This document shows, piece after piece, positions 53,712 to 64,000 of a stretch of DNA of 64,000 nt. The notes beneath the pieces are model-generated. The model was not told where the DNA came from and ran no database searches. It saw only the letters and a list, made by a program, of their open reading frames with translations. The stretch comes from Hyposmocoma kahamanoa (lineage: Eukaryota > Arthropoda > Insecta > Lepidoptera > Cosmopterigidae), in assembly GCF_003589595.1 (NCBI RefSeq), contig NW_020653337.1, forward strand, positions 4,168,960 through 4,232,959, read 5' to 3'. Every line of letters starts with the position of its first letter. Position 1 is the stretch's first letter. Position numbers and translations under genes: made by a program.

Positions 53712-54451
53712 TGAAATTTTTCATCTCAATGGCGAGTACCATAGACAATAGAATTTTAATTCAGAACTAAAAAGAGCGCCTGTGTGATATGGTTTGTGAA
53801 ATTGTAATAGACAGATTAAATTACAGGAGTAGAAAAATACTATTTCAATGTTTGGCACTTCAACACAGGAAAAACCAACAAAACTAGAGCTCAGAAATGT
53901 GTGTCAGAAATTTGCAAATTGCTTGAAATGAAAATAGGTATACTTACTTGTGGACAAATATACTTTTGACGAAAGGTCTAAGTACAAATTATTACTTCTG
54001 AAAAGTTGTCATTTTGTAGTATGACCTGTGAATACAACTTTAGTCAAAATGTCTTTGGCAATAGTAATATTGACATGTTTCATATGAATTCGTGCCTCCA
54101 CACTTCTCGCATGAATTCGTATCATATCTCAATATCTACTGTCTCCAACCACTCGTTGCATGTCGATCGCTACGGGTCGTCTTATGTCTATCAAAGATTC
54201 TGTTTGGGATCTACATTTTCTCTATCGCATAAAAATTGGGCCCCTGGGGGCAGTATAGATTGGTATGTCGCATGCGAAGTCGTATAAAAACGAGATAGAT
54301 GGCAAAATGTGGACATAAAATTGGCTTTTGTTAAAGACATAACTTTGAGAATGATATGATACGACGTTGTGTTGTTCCATTATAGTTACTTATTTCAATC
54401 AGTATAGACTTCTTTTAAATCTTTATTTAATTTTAGGACCTTTTTTCTAGA
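53712..54451. other. No gene recognised
   Basis: The 93-residue ORF at 54006-54287 has no recognisable motif and is judged chance. Confidence 0.35.
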
Positions 54452-54695
54452 GTACACCTTACCTATTTCTGCCGTCAAGCAGTGGTGTGGGCATTACTGC
54501 GTTCAGGGTGCTGGTGAAATTACACGCACATGGGACTTGGCAATTTGTCTCAGGGTGACGAGGGCGGTGGCAGTGCCCCTCAGTCTTTGCGATTTAAAGC
54601 TCTTGAGTGGTGCTGCAACTGTTATGGACAGGCGTGTAGCTTACCATCAGGCGCACGACTGGTTTGTTCCGTCACCTGATTTTATAAAAAAAAAT
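54452..54695 (+). repeat. Rep-C copy, lacking the 5' end
   Basis: Begins at 'caccttacctatttctgccg' and ends 'gtcacctgattttataaaaaaaaa'. Confidence 0.65.
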
Positions 54696-54799
54696 GCCAA
54701 TCTTATTATAACCTTATGCCATTGTCATCCAATTTACAGTAAAAATGATTTTATGTATTATTATAACATTAAAAGTACTAAGTTAACTAACTTGTTTAA

Positions 54800-54965
54800 C
54801 TGCTTCCATGGTTATCACGCTGGTCTGTCACGCAGAGGTCCTGAGATCGATTCCCGGGCCGGGACAAATATTTCTATGGCTAACATTTATTTTTCTCATG
54901 AGTTTGAGTGTAATTTGTGGTTGTCTAGTATGTGTGTCCATGGCACCCGCACCACAGGGTTTCTC
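54800..54965 (+). repeat. SINE-A copy, 3'-shortened
   Basis: 'gcttccatggttatcacgctgg' (A box lost) ... B box 'gagatcgattcccggg' ... 'ccatggcacccgcaccacagggtttc'. Confidence 0.7.
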
Positions 54966-55714
54966 TTTTCTTGAATTACCTGGTCAATTGGCGTGATTGT
55001 CTGCCACATTACCTGCCTTGAACGTTAATAGTGGACACTCTAATTGGAGTGCGCGGAGGTACCGACCATCAGGTAAGCACGCTTGAGAAGGAAGTTGCCG
55101 GAAATCGATTGCGTTATTACCATTTTGGTTTTGCAAAAGGTCATATTTTGGCGAAACAGGATCGAATGCGAAAAGTGCCATCTATATTCAAAAAAATTAA
55201 TTGATTATGTCACTCTGTGATGTGTGGTCGTAGCGATATCGGGTCGAAGTACGCTTCGTGCGTTCTAGATAGGGTCGACATTATATAATATTATTTCGAA
55301 AGTCGTATATGTCCAACCATATCGAAATTGTTGTGGCGTCAGGCAAACACGGGTATGTGGGCGTGTAATTGTTCGGTTAAATTTTCCGTCGCGGAAACAT
55401 TATAATAATTATGAGGACTGAAAATTTACTAAACTGCTGGGATTGACAGGTGCCATTTAAAACTACTAAAATTGTTCCAAGTTCCGGGAAAAATTTGCAA
55501 CAAATGACGATAATTTTTGGTCCTATTTTATTCTGCTTGCCAAATTGATTGTCAATCGCAAGGACCAATAACTAGTTCTTTTTATGAAAGGGCTTTACAA
55601 TTCAATACACTTAATGTTTGGATAATTTTGTTTTCTGTTCGATATACCTATTTAACGATAAAACCACAACATATAAGAAGAAGAAAAGCAGAAGACCTCC
55701 GTGTTAAAAGTTAA

Positions 55715-55880
55715 TCTTGGAAGTACTACCACCTACCCTATTTTTGCCACCAAGCAGTAATCATGATATTACAGGCACATCGCACTTCTTCAGCTTATAT
55801 GTCAGGGTAACGGGCGCAGTGACTGTGGCCCTCAAGTTCTTGGTGATTTAAATATCTGAGTGGCACTGAAACTATTGCGG
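55715..55880 (+). repeat. Rep-C copy, internally deleted
   Basis: 'gaagtactaccacctaccctatttttgcc ... gagtggcactgaaactattgcgg'. It is followed within 10 bp by SINE-A, so it was probably truncated by that insertion. Confidence 0.6.
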
Positions 55881-55891
55881 TGGTCACCATG

Positions 55892-56135
55892 ACTGCCTCT
55901 GTGGCCGAACGGTTACCATGCTGCGCTGCCACGCGGAGTCCCAGGTTCGATTCCCGAGCCGGGAGAAATATTTGTATGGCCTACATTTATTTCTCTCGTG
56001 AGTTTGGGTGTAATTTGTGGTTGTCTACGAGTGTCCATGGTACCCGCGGGTACCATGTGTGATGTGTCGCGACACAGGGTTTCCCTAGTGCGAGGCTATG
56101 TTGAGTGTGTGCGTTATTATTATTACCATACTATA
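55892..56135 (+). repeat. SINE-A copy, full length
   Basis: Clear A box (gtggccgaacggttacc), B box (aggttcgattcccg), body, 'cgacacagggtttccctagtgcgaggc' and a (TTA)n tail ending at about 56128. The direct 'ggtaccatg' repeat near 56040 makes a small palindrome (ggtacccgcgggtacc). Confidence 0.85.
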
Positions 56136-56486
56136 CTTTTTCGCCGTCACTTGGAATAATAAAAAAAAATAGAAAAGCCTGCACCCCCTATGAACTTTTC
56201 TTAATACGTCCCAGTATGCTTACAACGTTCATAAAACGCGATTTTTATGTTAGGGTCCTCCAGTCATCAATCTCTTTGCTTAAACAGTACAGTGCTAAAG
56301 AATGCAACATGCGACAAAATGTTACAACCCCTTCACAACATTTTCGTAAATCAAAGATATAAAATTCGAATGTCGCTGTGTTATAGGTAGTGACGTGCTT
56401 CATGTAGTTTTCACTATTCGGTAAAGGCAATGTTGTGTCGCATCGTAAATATATTTTCGACGTTAGTTTTACACTTTTGTTTAAAC

Positions 56487-56520
56487 TCGCTCTCTCTCTC
56501 CCTCCCCCGTCTCCCTCTTA

Positions 56521-56579
<59 letters not shown>

Positions 56580-56590
56580 TCTCTCTCTCT
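56487..56590. repeat. (CT)n microsatellite
   Basis: A nearly pure CT run of about 100 bases. ORFs of Ser/Leu or Glu/Arg repeats across it are artefacts. Confidence 0.95.
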
Positions 56591-56597
56591 TTCATTC

Positions 56598-56682
56598 ATC
56601 ATCATTGTATTTCATCACTTCGAAAGTAAATGAGATAGTCAATTACAACAAAGATAGAGAGAGAATATATTTCTCTCTCTCT

Positions 56683-56738
<56 letters not shown>

Positions 56739-56840
56739 GAGAGAGAGAGAGATATATATATATATATATATGTTCTTTCTCTGTCTTTATTGTAATTGAC
56801 TATCTCATTTACTTTCGAAGTGACGTAATACAATGATTGA
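56598..56840. mobile_element. Inverted repeat enclosing CT, CA, GA and TA runs
   Basis: The left arm 56598-56663 (cattgtatttcatcacttcgaaagtaaatgagatagtc...) and right arm 56772-56840 are reverse complements of about 66 bp with few mismatches. Between them lie CT (about 56670-56685), (CA)n (56689-56735), (GA)n and (TA)n (to 56771) in order. It looks like a small palindromic MITE whose centre expanded into microsatellites. Confidence 0.8.
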
Positions 56841-59207
56841 CGTATTTCTAAGAAATAATATTTCACATTTCACGAACACACGTTTCTCGTTACAGTTAGA
56901 TGACCCTTACAAATAGGACATTTAAAAAAACGTTCGTTAACGTTTAAGTGTAAAGCCCAGCACATTGTTAACTCTACCTACTTCCGTAAAGGATATCTTT
57001 AACTATTGGATATTTCAGATCGCTGTTAATGTAAGGTAAAAAGTGCAGATAAGAATAATATTCATAGTCCACACATAGTCCACCTTTAAGTGTTTATGAA
57101 GCCTTGAAGGATCTGATATTTTTATATTTCTATCAAAGTCAAACTACTTATTAACACAAACACTAGGGACTAAAAAACATTTTTTTTGAAAGGTTGAATC
57201 TTGTGTACATCAGGTACACACGATTGTTTGTTCCGATTATAACTTCATTATTTTGTACTTAACTGTTTATATTTAATGTGTTCCATGTAATTCCATTATA
57301 GAGCTTGTTAAAGCTTTAGAAGGATTTGAAAAATTAATTTGTTATATTCGTTTTCCTTATATGGGATTCAAAACACTCCAAAATGGATAGTACGTTATTG
57401 ATGAATCCTACTATTACGCTTTTTATTTTAGGAAAGTAGCGATGTTTTTAATCCATTTTTAATAAAATGATTTAAGAGCGCTCCAAAGTGCATTTTACGC
57501 CGTTGAAAAATCCTGTCAAGGGATTAAAAATGGCCGCGGCGTACAATGTGGAATTTATAACAATTACCGTTCATTTAGACACACACATATAAGACCTTGC
57601 AACGTTTTTAGATATATACAGAGTATTTTTTAACACGGTTCCTAAGATAGTTTCCTTCTATGATTTCGAATTTGTCCATTTAAAAACACTGTATATGTAG
57701 GTGTGTGTATGCATAAGTAAGTATGCATTTGTAAATACAAGACAGAAATTCTTCGGAGGCTTTAAAAAGCAGCCCCGTATAAAAGCTCATACGGTGACCT
57801 CGCTTTACTTAAATCTTCAGAGCGTCTCACTAAGTGCTCTTAGGTTATTTTCGGAAGTTATTAGCAAGTATTTAAGTACACCATTACCAACTTGTACTTG
57901 CCAAATGTAATTTTACTATCGACCTTATCATATAAATTATAGAGTCCATGATTAGCAAATTCTGCAGTCATAACTTTGTCGATGTAATTTTGACGTGGTG
58001 TTGCAGCCAAAAATTCTTTGCGAATGAAATTGAGCCTAAAGATAACGCATTAAGAGACAATTTGTTTTGTAAGGAAGCGGAGCGTTGAATCAATACAGAT
58101 TCCAATTAAGAAGTAATTTTTCTCGGAAACTTCCGATTGGCTGCAGCAGAGATAAATAACTTTGGAATAATCAATTTATAATAGAATTAACATAATTGTT
58201 GAAACCGAATAGATCCGATAGACGGTAGCTTTTCTATGAGTTTAGATAAACAGTGCTGTTTCATGATTTTAAATTCAAACAGGGCGGTGTGCTATGATCG
58301 CTGGAGGACACCTTCGTTTAGTAAGATTGGGGAGTACAGTATAGCTGTTTAGGGACAACGGCGAACTGATTATTATTAGGATATATATTGTGCGTTACTT
58401 AGCTTCTCAACAATAAGGTGTATTTCGTGGAAAGGCAGATAGCAGCTGAGCACATTTTCTAATGCATCGCAGCGCTGCGCGGCCTAGCTTGAGTGATTTG
58501 AGACGACCCTAACTACTTATGAACATAACATATTGACGAAACTTGTATATCCAGGTGGATTCAAATAATAAGTTTAAGACGTATTTAGTCCGTAATCTGA
58601 TAGAAACCTCACAGACTAGCAGATATATAATAAAGCATTATTTATTTACAAGTACGGACTGCGACGTGTGACGCAACGCGGGAGTCCGGTAGTCGGCCTC
58701 GAATACGTCGTTACATGATACCGTTCGGCCAAAACTCCCCCTTCCATTCCAATTCACATTGCGGCTGGACGCAACAACATTAGCTTTCACTCGTATATAC
58801 TTCAAAATATCTTCTGATTTTATGAACTAATGAGGATGTGACACGAACAATAGCGGCCTTTACACAGACACTCTATCGCGCGTGATACAGCAATCGTGTG
58901 CGGTTGAGCGCGCGTGTTAAAACGCTGGAAGGAAAAGGTAAAGACCGCGTGATTGCGTTTAGTATCGCGCACTCCAACACGCGCCAGTTTCACGCGGTCT
59001 ATGCTGGGCTATTATCCTTTGCACGGACTGTCTTTCTGTTGTAACAAAAAAGAATATTTAATTTATAATAATTAATAATTTTAATAATAAATTTTATTAA
59101 AAACGTTTGGTTAAAAAAATTCAAACAAGTAATCGCGCACGATTGCGCGTGCAGGTTTACCCGAGCGCAATCTTGTACGCTCTTGATTACGTCGTCGGCA
59201 CCGCTGG
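56841..59207. other. No gene recognised
   Basis: Mostly AT-rich. 58620-58760 has an 'aataaagc' signal followed by GC-rich sequence ending 'gtcgttacatgataccg', which could be the end of an LTR, but no partner was found. 58840-59010 is CpG-rich with several short palindromes (gcgcgtgatac ... gtatcgcgc). Confidence 0.35.
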
Positions 59208-59789
59208 CACACCCCGGACACTCCATACAATGGTCGAAAGTTATTTACCTACTACTACTACATACAGCAAGGCGCTATCTGCATACGCGCAAACGTGTGC
59301 GTGAAGTAGTAGGGTTACCCATCACTTTCTCGTACTATTAATACGTTACGTGGTCAGAGCGGCAACGTAGCGAAAGTTCTAACGAGAATCTGTTATCTAT
59401 AATTCTATTAATAGAATCCTAATAATTATACAATGTTCATTAGATATTTATATCGATATAATATTTTTCATTAATTCATTAACTAGAATAATAAGGAAGA
59501 TTTATTTAAAAAATATATTAAAAGCACTTAAAATGTTATTTTTGGACAGGTACTTTTAAATAAGGTAACCAAGGAATTTGAAATTGCGTGTATAATTAGG
59601 CATATTTACTACATAATATTTATCGGCAATATATATAGAAGATTCGGGAACCCTTGTCTACTCACGAACATATGGCGTCTCATTATATTAATATAATAAA
59701 TCTGTATTATATATACTCTGCACTAAATAAACGAAGTAAACAATAACTGAATGAGTCTCAGATATAAGTTTTATTTTACTTATACTTTG

Positions 59790-59845
59790 TTTCATCTTCC
59801 CGAAAACGAAAGAAACTCCTCTCTTTATCCAGTTTAGATGTTGAT
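59790..59845 (-). pseudogene. THAP-like peptide remnant, left arm
   Basis: The minus strand reads DKERSFFRFREDETKYK then a stop. It aligns with the right-arm version (61136-61200), in which the central block is FPKD. It looks like the F-x-RFPKD block of a THAP zinc finger, decayed here. Confidence 0.3.
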
Positions 59846-60058
59846 AAACAGCTGTACACAACTGCTGTACGCAAGCTGTTCACGATCCTTATAAATAGTC
59901 ACGTACAATGATGTTATACATTAATGTTTCGTAATGAATAAATGAAAACTATATTCAAATATCAAGGCCGTCTTAGCGCGAAAACGGCTCACCAACAGCC
60001 TTGTTGTCGTTCAGTCAATGTGATCGTTAATATGCGGGGCGTGGTGCGATATCTAAAG

Positions 60059-60307
60059 CTAGGAGGGGCGGAGAGTGTCCATTCTCGTTACTTTCTTGTA
60101 CTCTGCCACTGGACGCAGTAGATGATTAAGGCTAGTCGGTACAACTAAGGTGTACTTCTTTTTCTGTTCCACCGTTTCGAAACCGTCGTCGTCGCACTCG
60201 TCGTCGTCAGTTATAACAGGCGACCTGTCTGAGCTGGCACGTACCTGTGTTGGTGACTGTAATAGACTTGAAACCATAAAATAAACCGTATGCCGTGAAA
60301 GAAACAA
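60059..60307 (-). CDS. Unrecognised ORF in the foldback spacer (82 aa)
   Basis: The frame starts in the spacer and ends inside the left arm. It contains an acidic stretch, ITDDDECDDDGFETVEQKKK, then YTLVVPTSLNHLLRPV. Acidic 'DDDGF.TV..KKK' segments are common near the start of mobile-element proteins. No catalytic motif is visible. It may be the captured or residual coding part of the parent element, or a partial exon. Confidence 0.25.
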   Translation of the reverse strand: MFLSRHTVYFMVSSLLQSPTQVRASSDRSPVITDDDECDDDGFETVEQKKKYTLVVPTSLNHLLRPVAEYKKVTRMDTLRPS

Positions 60308-60914
60308 TAACCAAAATGGTTTACTTGTTATTTAGGCTGTGTACTTTTAGAAACGTCGTCGTGGCAAATTTGTAGGGAAGTATCTTAGTAATGGCCAACA
60401 GAGAGGGTAAGCGATTATTGATAACGTTGCCGTCTTTGCCAATTTCAGCTATTACGGGAACGTATACCTTAATAACTATAAGTAAGATAGTTTTTGTGAA
60501 ATATATCCTGCTTTACAACGGTCTGACCTCATATAATAGTATTAATAGTGATAACGATACGGCTGGCATCGTTCGCCGTGATAGAGACGACAGTCTATAG
60601 TAGATATCCGAAATAATAATAGCCAAGGGGTCAATTTTAGCTTGCGCTCCGTGACAACTCCCACCCCCGGCCTGCACAGAGTTATAACCGTTTACAGAGA
60701 TCTATTTTCTTTTGTGTGAAAGTAAAATCTGATGGATTATTAAAAGTCATGGAACTGTCCAGAGAGGTTGTTCGTATTTTACAAATAACCACACAAAATA
60801 TGAAATTTTATAAAACAAATTATTATAAGAAGTCGTGGTAACAACCATTCTCATCTTTTCTGTAACAGACACGTGGAATTTCTTAGCTTGTAATTAAAAT
60901 AGCGTCGAATTTCT

Positions 60915-60960
60915 GAGAGGAGATCTATGCTTAGCACGGACGTATAAATGGGTTTATGGA
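60915..60960 (+). repeat. LINE tail-like scrap
   Basis: 'gaggagatctatgcttagcacggacgtataaatgggtttatgg' resembles the RTE-like tail at 23260. Confidence 0.35.
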
Positions 60961-61135
60961 ATATGGAAGTAATATCACAGAACAAAAAGTAACGACAACG
61001 GACACTCTCCGCCCCTCCCTAGCTTTAGATACCGCACCATACCCCGCACATTGACGGTCACATTGACTGAACGGTTGCCGGCATGGCGAGCCAGTTTCGC
61101 GCTAAAAGGGCTTTAATATTTGAATAATAAACGGG

Positions 61136-61200
61136 ATAAAGGAAGGAGTTTCTATCGTTTTCCGAAAGATGAAACGAAGCTAGTAAAAAAATTCGTTTGA
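61136..61200 (+). pseudogene. THAP-like peptide remnant, right arm
   Basis: The frame reads DKGRSFYRFPKDETKLVKKF V then stop. The SF-x-RFPKD-x(3)-L-x-KK-x block is typical of the middle of THAP domains (usual form F-HRFPKD...R-x-KW). The upstream cysteines are not in frame. It is a remnant, present in both arms and therefore older than, or part of, the foldback. Confidence 0.4.
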
Positions 61201-61974
61201 GATTCATTCAATTTTATTTTCTTTATTTATTTAGTGCAGAGTAATGCATAGTACATATTTATTATATCTAATGAGACGCCATAACTTCGTGATCTAGCAG
61301 ACAAGGGTTCTCGAATTTACAATTTGTATTGCCGATAAATATTACGTAGTATATAATAAATATTAGTAGTGAATATACTAATTATTAAATAGGTAATGAT
61401 AACAATTTCAAATACCTTGGTTACCTCATTTAATAGTATCTGTCCAAAATATAACATTTTAAATGCTTTTAATATATTTTTAAAATAAATCTTCAGTATT
61501 ATTCTAGATATTGAATAATAATAAAAAATATAATGTTATACGATATAAATACCTAATGAATATGTGTAATTATTACGATTCTATTAAAAGAATTATAGGT
61601 AATAGGGTCGCGGTAAAATTTTCGCCACACATTGGCGCGTGTGTATATGGCGCTTTGCTGTATGTAGTAGTAGCCGGCAACTAACCTTCGATCGTTGTAT
61701 GAAGTGTCCGGGATGTGGTAATATACTAAATATGTATAAATAGACGAAAAAAATCAAAGTTTTCGACTTTTAAATCTTATAATTCAGGGTAGAATAGTTC
61801 ATGCGTCGGACTTTGGGGCCTCTCACCTTCCATCCTCTCCGCGTCACTCGGTCAAGTTTCCTATTTATTTATATTAATGTAGGTCACGTATGGTAGGCAA
61901 CGACAGATTTCAAAGAGGGTATTCTTTCCTAGACTTCTTGATTTCAAAATGACACGGTCACTTTTTTTTCTTTA

Positions 61975-62575
61975 TAGTACCAAGAGACGAACAAGTTGTG
62001 TGGTGGTAAGCGACACGCTTATCCATAACTCTTGCAGTGCCACTCAGAGCTTTAACTCACAAAGGTCGTAGGGCCTTTTTTTACTTTAAACTTTTACTTT
62101 ACGTTTAATTAAGGTCCCGTTGTTGTGACCGGTTACAGTGCGGTTAAACAAAAGTTGTAACCCGAGAATAGTTAATTTTGCATTGTCAAAGTTACGTTAA
62201 CAGTTATTACATGTGCAATTTGTAAGGGAGTTTTAGTTTCAGATGACTGTAGTTGTGTCAACTACAGAGGGTTACTTTTTATATTGTTGAAAGTATAGAC
62301 AAAATAGGCGTACCATAAACATCAAGTCGTGCGCCTGATGGAGAGTTACACACCTGTCCATAACTTTAAATCATAAAGATATGAGGGGCATTGCCACTGC
62401 GCCCGTTACCCCGAGACAAAAGTTGACAAGCCCCATGTCCCTGTAATTTCACAAGCATACTTACCCTTCGAAACTGGAACGTAATAATGTTCACATTACT
62501 GCTTGGCGGCAGAAATAGGTAAGGTTGCAGTATTTCCCTGGACGATTTATTTCTCAACGAGTCTAGTGCTACTAA
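61975..62575 (-). repeat. Rep-C pair with the extended 3' domain
   Basis: 61975-62076 is the 3' end of one reverse Rep-C. 62077-62325 is the extra 3' domain also seen at 8010-8265. 62326-62575 is the Rep-C body belonging to that domain. So a long-tail Rep-C lies next to, or inserted into, a normal Rep-C. Confidence 0.65.
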
Positions 62576-62819
62576 GTTGTAATTTTGCCGATATGACTTT
62601 ATCACAATAACGGTGGGATTTGCTTTCAATTGCATTTACGAGTATAATATATGTATATTACAATCGCAATAATGTTTGCAACAATATGTTCGGTGTAAAC
62701 AATTCCGCACTACAATGGAAATATGTAAAGTTTCGCTTGCGGGTAAACTATAAATTCTGCCACAACGGAGAATTATTGGAATTTCCCAAACATACAGTTT
62801 ATGTAGCTTAGAGTATTAA
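62576..62819. other. Nothing recognised
   Basis: AT-rich; the short ORF at 62620-62811 is not recognised. Confidence 0.3.
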
Positions 62820-63505
62820 CAGTATGTTAATTATTAATACAAAGATGGAACTTCGATCGGGCTGGATTCGAATCAACGTCCTCCAGCAAACTGCGCCAGA
62901 TGGTATACCAAAGAGGCCACAGAACGAACTAGCGGACCTTAAGAATTTTCCTATGTGCTTATTGCAGATTTTTTTTATAACAACAAGTGACGGGACGAAC
63001 AAGTCAGTAGTAGTGCCATCTGTGAGAAATCTATGAAAGCTTTTTTTCACTCAACCAGCCCCCGTAGCATGGCTACGCATGATGGTCGACGCGCGCGATA
63101 AAACTGAAATAAGCGCGCGCTATTGGCTATCTAAATTAGATCTCATTGAGACAGCCAATAGCGTATCATTCCAATTTTATCGCGCGCTTCGCGCCATCGA
63201 TACTACGGGTCAAGTACCTTTATAGATAACAGCAGCTGACTAGAGATGTCACTTTAACAATTGTAATTTTTAAGTTTTTTATTTAATATCACGATGTTTG
63301 ACAACCATGATTATTTAGTGAAATTACCCTACTAGTTTGTAATAATTATTATTGCAAAGATTGAACACCAAGAAAAATAAAAAATCCTTCGATCCGACTG
63401 GATTCGAACCAACGTCTTCCAGCAAACTGTGGCAGACGCTATGCCAACTACGCCATGGAACGATCTAGTGGAGCTTATAAATTTTTTTAAGTGCTTGAAT
63501 ATTTT
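62820..63505 (-). repeat. SINE-B tandem, two units, with a nested MITE
   Basis: Unit 1 spans 62820-63058 and resumes at 63214-63260. Unit 2 is 63261-63505. Both show tRNA-like heads on the minus strand (ttggtataccat...gattcgaatccag; tggcatagcgtctgcc...ggttcgaatcc). At about 62985-63008 unit 1 contains a Rep-C scrap (caagtgacgggacgaacaagtc). Confidence 0.65.
63059..63213. mobile_element. Palindromic MITE inserted in SINE-B
   Basis: 'ccagcccccgtagcatgg...gatggtcgacgcgcgcgataaaact...cgctattggct' is inverted as 'agccaatagcg...attttatcgcgcgcttcgcgccatcgatactacggg'. It lies between TCAA (63055-63058) and TCAA (63214-63217), exactly where SINE-B would otherwise read 'cactcaagtacc'. The 4-bp duplication is a candidate only. 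Confidence 0.7.
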
Positions 63506-63507
63506 TT

Positions 63508-63801
63508 TTTATAACATCAAGTGACGGGTCGAACAAGTCGTGCGCCTGATGGTAAGCTACACGCCTGTCCATAACAATTACAGTGCCACTCAGAGCTTTA
63601 AGTTGCAAAGATCTGACGGGCACTACCATTGCGCCCGTCACCCTGAGATATAAGATGACAAGTCCCACGTGCCTGTAATTTCACTTGCACCCTTACATCT
63701 CAAAACCGGAACACAATATTGCTGATATTGCTGCTTGGTGGCAGAAATAGGTAAGGTATTTCCCTGGACTAACTCTTTCACGCGGTGCTCTACTGCTTTT
63801 A
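63508..63801 (-). repeat. Rep-C copy, full length
   Basis: 'ttataacatcaagtgacgggtcgaacaagtcgtgcgcctgatggtaagc' to 'ctctttcacgcggtgctctactgctttt'. It follows SINE-B unit 2 directly. Confidence 0.75.
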
Positions 63802-63924
63802 AGGTGTGAGCACGCATACAAACCTAAAGCCTCTGTTTGAGAGGCGGTAGGTCAAAATAATCGTAATAAATATAATATAACATAGTATAAAGTAACGTGG
63901 TATAATAAAATATAGTATAATAAT

Positions 63925-64000
63925 CTCAGTTCAGAGTACTCAAAAAACCGACCTCAAAAGTACGTGGAATTACATATAATTACCAAGTTTTATTGAAATC
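63925..64000 (-). repeat. Rep-E part 2, cut by the window end
   Basis: The reverse complement of 'gatttcaataaaacttggtaattat...cgtacttttgaggtcgg...agtactctgaactgag'. The rest lies beyond position 64000. Confidence 0.65.

Larger units (their letters stand above)
59208..61717. mobile_element. Large foldback element (about 2.5 kb)
   Basis: The left arm (59208-about 60100) and right arm (about 60975-61717) are reverse complements with roughly 80-85% identity by eye. Outer ends are 'cccggacactccatacaa' and 'ttgtatgaagtgtccggg'. The inner blocks 'aggaggggcggagagtgtcc' and 'ggacactctccgcccctcc' are nearly exact. The left arm has about 110 bp extra (59850-59960). The two arms carry the same THAP-like peptide. 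A spacer of about 870 bp separates them. No clear target duplication. Confidence 0.75.

Noticed and set aside
54006..54287. 93-residue ORF
   Set aside because: No recognisable motif, no family resemblance, no splice or regulatory context; length is compatible with chance in this composition.
56414..56866. ORFs of repeated Ser-Leu, Glu-Arg, Thr-His and Cys-Val
   Set aside because: Translation of dinucleotide microsatellites.
58620..58760. LTR end of a Gypsy or BEL element
   Set aside because: Only a polyadenylation-like signal and a GC-rich patch; no second LTR, primer-binding site or protease/RT/integrase coding sequence was found.

Overview
This is a eukaryotic window with no complete host gene. 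The sequence is AT-rich, has in-frame stops in every frame over long stretches, and is packed with dispersed repeats. Several repeats point to a moth or butterfly (Lepidoptera): a tRNA-headed SINE with the 'cacacgggccaatgcggattggca' type body near 6.3 kb, the '(a)accgacttcaaaaaaaggagg' repeat, LINE 3' tails of the 'cccagcagtgggacgta' type, R1-clade LINE ends, and a LINE 3' UTR around 'cctcatcgtcactttccatcagg'. The species assignment is inference from familiar repeats, not a database result. A 10-base run of N at 15704-15713 shows that this is a draft assembly. LAYOUT. 0-11 kb: SINE and retroposon copies, two copies of a MITE with 8-bp target duplications, and a foldback element at 3.8-4.3 kb. 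11.1-11.9 kb: a GC-rich patch, a possible host-gene exon on the minus strand, and a LINE 3' end. 12.9-15.3 kb: a 2.4-kb inverted-repeat element with P-like ends, carrying inside it a 1.44-kb foldback element that starts CACAGTG and is flanked by CGCCA. 15.6-17.6 kb: a quasi-palindromic 22-bp minisatellite with the gap, a MITE whose empty site is preserved 860 bp downstream, and another foldback. 18-28 kb: retroposon fragments separated by AT-rich sequence. 28.7-30.2 kb: a complete Tc1 element. 31-40.4 kb: Penelope-like pieces, R1-clade 3' ends with target duplications, decayed reverse transcriptases and THAP-like scraps. 42.2-46 kb: a LINE tail nested in another repeat, a LINE that has lost its 3' part, and a complete mariner. 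46-64 kb: more SINEs, hairpins, an inverted repeat around dinucleotide runs (56.5-56.8 kb) and a 2.5-kb foldback (59.2-61.7 kb). HOW THE PARTS WORK TOGETHER. The only two intact proteins are transposases: a DD34E Tc1 protein (28931-29962) and a DD34D cecropia-type mariner protein (44955-45974). Each lies between perfect terminal inverted repeats and TA duplications, so each looks potentially autonomous. Almost everything else is non-autonomous or dead. The value of the window is its insertion record: several nested insertions and target duplications can be read directly. No CRISPR array, rRNA gene, genuine tRNA gene or bacterial operon was seen. Repeat-family coordinates are good to about 10 bases unless a target duplication is quoted.
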